From assembly GCF_001544755.2 (NCBI RefSeq), contig NZ_FCOF02000003.1, forward strand, positions 124,001 through 188,000: 64,000 nt of DNA, in the 5' to 3' direction. The DNA comes from Caballeronia catudaia (GTDB lineage Bacteria; Pseudomonadota; Gammaproteobacteria; Burkholderiales; Burkholderiaceae). Made by a program: the position numbers and the translations under genes. Each line of letters opens with the position of its first letter. Position 1 is the first letter of the stretch. The notes beneath the pieces were generated by a model. That model was not told where the DNA came from and did not search any database. It worked only from the letters and a program-made list of their open reading frames with translations. Below are positions 59,844-64,000 of the stretch, in pieces.

Positions 59844-60740
59844 TCAAAGCGCCAGCACATTCACCGCGACATCGACATGATGCGCCCCACCCCCGAGGAT
59901 CATCCCCCGCAGCAATGACACATCGCTGTAATCGCGCCCTGTCGCGAGCGTGACGTGATCCAGATCCGCGAGCACGTCATTGGTCGGATCGAGATCGATC
60001 CATCCGCTTTGCGGGCAATGCACCGACACCCACGCATGCGACGCGTCCGCGCCGATCAGACGCGCATGTCCCGGCGGCGGATCGTTGCGCAAATAGCCGC
60101 TCACGTAACGCGCCGGAAGCCCAAGCGCACGCAGGCAACCGATCATCACCTGCGAGAAATCCTGACACACGCCATGACGCAGATCGAACGCGCGCGACGC
60201 GGGCGTATCGAACGCGGTGACCGAAGGCCGGTATTCGAAATCCGCATGAATGCGATGCATCAGATCGATAGCGCCTGCAACGAGCGGCGTGCCTTTATTG
60301 AAACTCGATTGTGCATAGTCGCGCAATTCATGATCGAGCGAGACGTTGGGCGATGCGTAGCAAAACTCGCTTTCCGGATGAAACGATCCGCCCGCGCGAT
60401 AGCGCAACCGTTGCGCGACTTCTTCCCAGGGCGGCGTCGCGCCAGCGTCGAGCGAACGCCAGCGCGGGGTCAGGCGCACCGTGGTCTCGCTCGTCATCGA
60501 GAGGCGTTCATGCGGTGCATCGAGCGAAAAGTACAGCACGTCGTTGCCGAATGCATCGACACGGCTATGCACGTACGACGGCACCGGCTCGATGCGTTCC
60601 GTATGCGAGATCACCTGCTGCCACGGGCAATGCAGCGGACGGATGGTCGCGAGATGCTGAGCGATCTCGACGGGTGTCGAGTAGCGATACGTCGTGCGAT
60701 GCGTGACCGCGAGCACGGTGTCGTTCGCACTCGGACTCAT
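59844..60740 (-). CDS. transglutaminase family protein (bacterial transglutaminase-like)
   Basis: A 298-residue transglutaminase-like cysteine peptidase fold. N-terminal Bact_transglu_N (VTHRTTYRYSTPVEIAQHLATI) and the core triad C192 (RHGVCQDFSQ), H235 (DASHAWVSV), D251 (IDLDPTND). The gene follows the ATP-grasp/alpha-E gene by 10 bp. In many bacteria this set of three (transglutaminase, circularly permuted ATP-grasp with alpha-E, DUF2126) is conserved; the chemistry suggests peptide or amide modification, but no product is established. Confidence 0.9.
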   Translation of the reverse strand: MSPSANDTVLAVTHRTTYRYSTPVEIAQHLATIRPLHCPWQQVISHTERIEPVPSYVHSRVDAFGNDVLYFSLDAPHERLSMTSETTVRLTPRWRSLDAGATPPWEEVAQRLRYRAGGSFHPESEFCYASPNVSLDHELRDYAQSSFNKGTPLVAGAIDLMHRIHADFEYRPSVTAFDTPASRAFDLRHGVCQDFSQVMIGCLRALGLPARYVSGYLRNDPPPGHARLIGADASHAWVSVHCPQSGWIDLDPTNDVLADLDHVTLATGRDYSDVSLLRGMILGGGAHHVDVAVNVLAL

Positions 60741-60750
60741 GGTGTCATCC

Positions 60751-63375
60751 TCATGACGTCACCTGCGCGGCCAGCGTGTTCGCATGGCTGAAATAGCGCG
60801 CGCTCACTTCGTTCGATGCCGCGCCGACCGATGCGACGAGCCGGTCGCACAGCGCGATCAATGCGTCGCAGCGGCCATCTTCGCGCGCTTCACAAAGCGC
60901 GGTGAGGTCCGGCAACGCATCGGCGTGAACGAGCAGATCCGCGAAACGCATCGCTTGAGCGCGGCGCGCGCCGCCCGCCGCCGCCGCGATCTCGTCGAGT
61001 TTCGTGCGCAGGCGCGCGTACACGCCGTACAACCCGCGCGGATTGGTTTGATCGACGACGATCAGATCGATCAGCGCGGGCACTTCGAGTCTGCCGGGAT
61101 ACAGCGACCGATACGTGAGCGTGCTGTCGAAGAGCTGCAATAACAGGTCGAAGGCCGCGGACGATGCGAGTGTGCCGCGCTCCGCGACGACACGCAGAAT
61201 CGTGGCCATCGTCGAGACACGTTCGATATGCCGGCCGATGAACAGAAGCCGCCACGCTTCGTCGCGCGTCATGCGATCGCCCTGCGCGCCGCTGATCGCG
61301 CACAGTTGCGTGGCGAGATGTTCGAGCGCGCCCGCGAGCATCAGGCGATCGTAATCGCGGCCGATGCGGACCACGCCTTCCACTTCGGCATCGGCGAATG
61401 CAACGCGCGCGAGTGCATCGCGGAAGTCGTTGCGCGATGCGAGAATCGTGCGCCAGTGATCCGTCGACAAACGGTCGCGTATCTCGCCGCATGCGCGCGC
61501 CTGATCCGCGAGATTGCCGCCGATGCTCGTCGCCAAGCTCGATTCCGGCAACCCCGCGACGAGCGCGCGCTCGAATGCTTGCGGCGTCGCGTGCGCGAGC
61601 GTATCGGCCGATTCAATCAGTCCGCATTGCGAGGCGAGTTCGGTGAGCGTAGGAAAGAGCGCTTCGGCGTCGCTGCCATCGAGCATGCCGAGCAGGAGAC
61701 GGCACAGGCGCACGTTGTTTTCGGCGCGCTCGCCATAACGTCCTGCCCAGAAGAGATTTTCCGCGGCGCGGCTCGATACGATCCGATGCTTGCGCAAATC
61801 GCCGGGCTTCATCGGCGCGGGGCGCAACGATACGCCGCCGCCGGCCTGACTCGACATCACCCATGTATCGACGCTGCTGCCGCCGAATTGCATCGACACC
61901 GTCGCGCGCTTGTCGGCTGCGAGCCGTGTGAAGCCGCCGGGCAACACGCTCCAGCTTCCGTCGATATTGGCGATCGCATAGGCGCGCAACACGCAGGGAC
62001 GCGAGCCGAGCGCGCCGTCATGAAAACGCGGCGTCGTGGAGAAAGGCAGATTCTCCTGCACCGTGAAAACATCCGGCGCGCGTTCGATGCGCTCACGCCA
62101 TGCCGCGAGTTCCTGCACGCCCGCATCGATACCCGGCGCCTGATCTGCTTGCGCGCCCGGCCATGTCGGCGCGATGAGCGCACTGTCGAGACGCTCGAAG
62201 GCTTCGCGGCGTGCGGTTTCCTCGCCGCACCACCATGTCGGCACGGTCGGCAATTCGAGCGCTTCATCGAGCAATGTCTTTGCAAGGCCCGGCAAGAACG
62301 CATTGAGCGCGGGCGATTCGGTGAAGCCCGCGCCCGGCACGTTCGACACCATCACGTTGCCCGCGCGCATCACCTGCAAAAGACCCGGTACGCCGATGGT
62401 CGAATCCGCGCGCAATTCGACGGGATCGCAAAACGCATCATCGAGACGCCGCAACACTGCATGCACGCGCGACAGGCCAGCCAATGTCTTCAGATAGAGC
62501 TTGTCGTGACGCACCGTGAGATCCTTGCCTTCGACGAGCGTCACGCCGAGATAGCGCGCAAGGAACACGTGCTCGAACCACGTTTCGCTGAATGGGCCGG
62601 GACTCAGCAACGCGATATGCGGCGCATCGCCCGATGCATCGCTGCGGCCGCCTTCGTCATCGCGCATCGTTTCGCGCGCGCCTTGCGCGATGGTCGCGAT
62701 GAGTTGCGAATAGATCGGCGCGAGACGGCTCACGCGCATCGCGCGAAACGGATCGGCGAAAAGGCTCGCGACGATCAGGCGGTTCTCGAGCACATACCCG
62801 AGCCCTGAAGGCACTTCCGTGCGATGCGCGATGACCGTCCATGCGCCCGATGGCGCACGCGCGAGATCCACCGCGACGATCTGCAGGAAGCGGCCGAAGG
62901 GAGGCATGAAGCCCTTCATCGCGCGCAGATAGCCGGGATGCCCGAACACGAGCGCGCCCGGCAGCAGTCCGCGATGCAGCAGCGTTTGTGGACCGTAGAT
63001 GTCGGCGACGATCGCTTCCATCAGCCGCGCGCGCTGCGCGACGCCGCGCTCGATGACCGCCCACTCGTCCTCGTCGATGATCAACGGCAGCAGATCGAGC
63101 GACCACGCGCGCGGCTTGCCGTTATCGGCATAGACGTTGTACGTGATGTCGTTGTCGCGCACCTGCTGTGCGACGGCCGCCACGCCATCGCCGAGGCGCG
63201 CGATGCCCTGTTCGCCGAGCAGCTCGAAGAAGTGCCGCCAGGGTTCGCGCAACTGGCCCGATGCATCGCGCAGCTCGTCCCAATGTCCCTCGCGCGCCGG
63301 CAGCGTGCGCAGCAGAGCGAGCGCATCGATGCGTGCCGCGGCGGTGTCGAAGGGCAAGGTCGATTGATAAGCCAA
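60751..63375 (-). CDS. circularly permuted ATP-grasp protein fused to alpha-E domain
   Basis: An 874-residue fusion. Residues about 75-480 form the circularly permuted ATP-grasp type 2 domain (YNVYADNGKPRAWSLDLLPLIIDEDEWAVIERG, PIYGPQTLLHRGLLPGALVFGHPGYLRAM-type region, ATP site around VPSGLGYVLENRLI and LLSPGPFSETWFEHVFLARYLG). Residues about 540-860 are the alpha-E domain (AENLFWAGRYGERAENNVRL is its opening). In other genomes the two parts are often separate genes. Companion of the transglutaminase and DUF2126 genes. Likely an ATP-dependent ligase forming an amide or peptide bond; substrate unknown. Confidence 0.9.
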   Translation of the reverse strand: MAYQSTLPFDTAAARIDALALLRTLPAREGHWDELRDASGQLREPWRHFFELLGEQGIARLGDGVAAVAQQVRDNDITYNVYADNGKPRAWSLDLLPLIIDEDEWAVIERGVAQRARLMEAIVADIYGPQTLLHRGLLPGALVFGHPGYLRAMKGFMPPFGRFLQIVAVDLARAPSGAWTVIAHRTEVPSGLGYVLENRLIVASLFADPFRAMRVSRLAPIYSQLIATIAQGARETMRDDEGGRSDASGDAPHIALLSPGPFSETWFEHVFLARYLGVTLVEGKDLTVRHDKLYLKTLAGLSRVHAVLRRLDDAFCDPVELRADSTIGVPGLLQVMRAGNVMVSNVPGAGFTESPALNAFLPGLAKTLLDEALELPTVPTWWCGEETARREAFERLDSALIAPTWPGAQADQAPGIDAGVQELAAWRERIERAPDVFTVQENLPFSTTPRFHDGALGSRPCVLRAYAIANIDGSWSVLPGGFTRLAADKRATVSMQFGGSSVDTWVMSSQAGGGVSLRPAPMKPGDLRKHRIVSSRAAENLFWAGRYGERAENNVRLCRLLLGMLDGSDAEALFPTLTELASQCGLIESADTLAHATPQAFERALVAGLPESSLATSIGGNLADQARACGEIRDRLSTDHWRTILASRNDFRDALARVAFADAEVEGVVRIGRDYDRLMLAGALEHLATQLCAISGAQGDRMTRDEAWRLLFIGRHIERVSTMATILRVVAERGTLASSAAFDLLLQLFDSTLTYRSLYPGRLEVPALIDLIVVDQTNPRGLYGVYARLRTKLDEIAAAAGGARRAQAMRFADLLVHADALPDLTALCEAREDGRCDALIALCDRLVASVGAASNEVSARYFSHANTLAAQVTS

Positions 63376-63411
63376 GGTCGTCCCGGTCTTTATTCGAATG
63401 ATGTTTGCGCT

Positions 63412-64000
63412 TCAACGATAACGCAGGTCGAGCGTGAACGGAAATTCGAGGCTGCGTTCGCGCGCTTCGACCTGCATTGCGCCGGGCGTATGACCCGTCG
63501 CGAAGAAGCGCGCGCGCCTGCGGCTTTCGGCTTCATAGGCATTCACCGGGAAGGTCTGGTAGTTGCGCCCGCCCGGATGCGCGACGTGATACTGGCATCC
63601 GCCGATCGCGCGTCCCGTCCATGTATCGACGATATCGAATGTGAGCGGCGCATGCACGCCGATCGTCGGATGCAGCGCCGCCGCCTGCGACCACGCGCGA
63701 AAACGCACGCCCGCGACGTATTCGCTCACGCGTCCCGTCGGTTGCAACGGCAGCGCCTCGCCGTTCACGGTCACGACATGACGATTGCCGTTCAGGCCGA
63801 GCACGCGCACCTCGAGACGTTCGACCGATGAATCGACAAAACGCACCGTGCCGCCAATGGCCCCCTCTTCGCCCATCACATGCCACGGCTCCAGCGCGTT
63901 GCGGATCGTGAGCGCGATGCCGTTCGTATCGTATGCGCCGACGAGCGGAAAGCGGAACTCGAAGTGCGGCGCGAACCAGCTTCGCTCGAATGCGAAGCCC
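63412..64000 (-). CDS. DUF2126 (transglutaminase-like) protein, C-terminal part, cut by right edge
   Basis: The last 195 residues of a large protein that begins beyond 64000. FAFERSWFAPHFEFRFPLVG, NALEPWHVMGEEG, RNYQTFPVNAYEAESRRRARF and EARERSLEFPFTLDLRYR are the C-terminal signature of DUF2126 proteins (usually about 1100 residues with an N-terminal transglutaminase core). It is 36 bp upstream of the ATP-grasp gene on the same strand and heads the operon. Confidence 0.88.
   Translation of the reverse strand, partial: GFAFERSWFAPHFEFRFPLVGAYDTNGIALTIRNALEPWHVMGEEGAIGGTVRFVDSSVERLEVRVLGLNGNRHVVTVNGEALPLQPTGRVSEYVAGVRFRAWSQAAALHPTIGVHAPLTFDIVDTWTGRAIGGCQYHVAHPGGRNYQTFPVNAYEAESRRRARFFATGHTPGAMQVEARERSLEFPFTLDLRYR

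Noticed and set aside
63877..63879. Start of a separate short gene at the GTG near 63879
   Set aside because: The reading frame continues upstream to the window edge with typical DUF2126 sequence, so this is the middle of a longer protein.

Overview
The window reads as chromosome of a GC-rich betaproteobacterium of the Burkholderiaceae, most like Caballeronia or Paraburkholderia. This rests on the codon bias, dense operons, many MFS, GntR and CoA-transferase genes, and the family makeup; it is an inference, as no rRNA or marker gene is present. I count 56 protein-coding loci (one a gene fragment, one a tentative 17-codon frame), no tRNA or rRNA, no CRISPR array, and no insertion sequence or prophage gene. 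No gene-free stretch exceeds 300 bases; the longest (about 1494-1775, 15417-15692, 41497-41746 and 54313-54540) hold promoters, short repeats or nothing I recognise.

Layout. 1-1493: DUF58 and MoxR AAA ATPase pair (minus strand; DUF58 cut by the left edge). 1776-7538: a plus-strand operon of formylglycine-generating enzyme, small membrane protein, periplasmic arylsulfatase and a membrane protein fused to a spermidine-synthase-like domain. 7550-11061: outer-membrane SphA-like protein, phospholipase-C-type lipoprotein, GFA protein, tautomerase. 11178-15416: four-gene adaptor/ATPase/two-permease efflux system. 15693-18226: tartrate dehydrogenase and its transporter, closed by a strong bidirectional terminator. 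18276-25816: a GntR-regulated sugar-acid cluster (two transporters, Zn-dependent L-idonate/L-gulonate 5-dehydrogenase, ManD dehydratase, fructuronate reductase). 25910-29269: secreted protein, diguanylate cyclase, LysE exporter.

29452-35263 is the most interesting region: a sigma54 activator, a 24-residue pqqA, a stand-alone pqqD, a PQQ alcohol dehydrogenase carrying the Asp-x-Asp lanthanide signature, and a protein that joins a periplasmic solute-binding domain to a c-type cytochrome, apparently a XoxJ-XoxG fusion. Two well-formed sigma54 (-24/-12) promoters stand in front of pqqA and of the dehydrogenase. pqqB, pqqC and pqqE are not in the window. I propose one alcohol-oxidation regulon: the activator senses substrate or metal state, the dehydrogenase oxidises alcohol in the periplasm, and the fused cytochrome takes the electrons.

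35411-46265: small membrane protein, FUSC-type transporter, D-threonine-aldolase-like enzyme, then a minus-strand set (CoA transferase, enoyl-CoA hydratase, MFS, large FAD/Fe-S 2-hydroxyacid dehydrogenase, hydratase fragment, serine-glyoxylate aminotransferase) divergent from a GntR gene at 46429 with a perfect 16-bp palindrome between them. 47249-58736: mixed housekeeping and unknowns (alkA, a hydrolase/membrane protein, NHL protein, TetR, D-2-hydroxyacid dehydrogenase, a Cys-repeat secreted protein, TAXI-type binding protein, phospholipase D). 58767-64000: aldo/keto reductase, then the transglutaminase / ATP-grasp-alpha-E / DUF2126 cluster, cut by the right edge.

A dispersed short AT-richer intergenic element built around GCATGCAAAATGC recurs about nine times between 24 kb and 49 kb. 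In several places it supplies a palindrome, a hairpin or even the start codon of the next gene.
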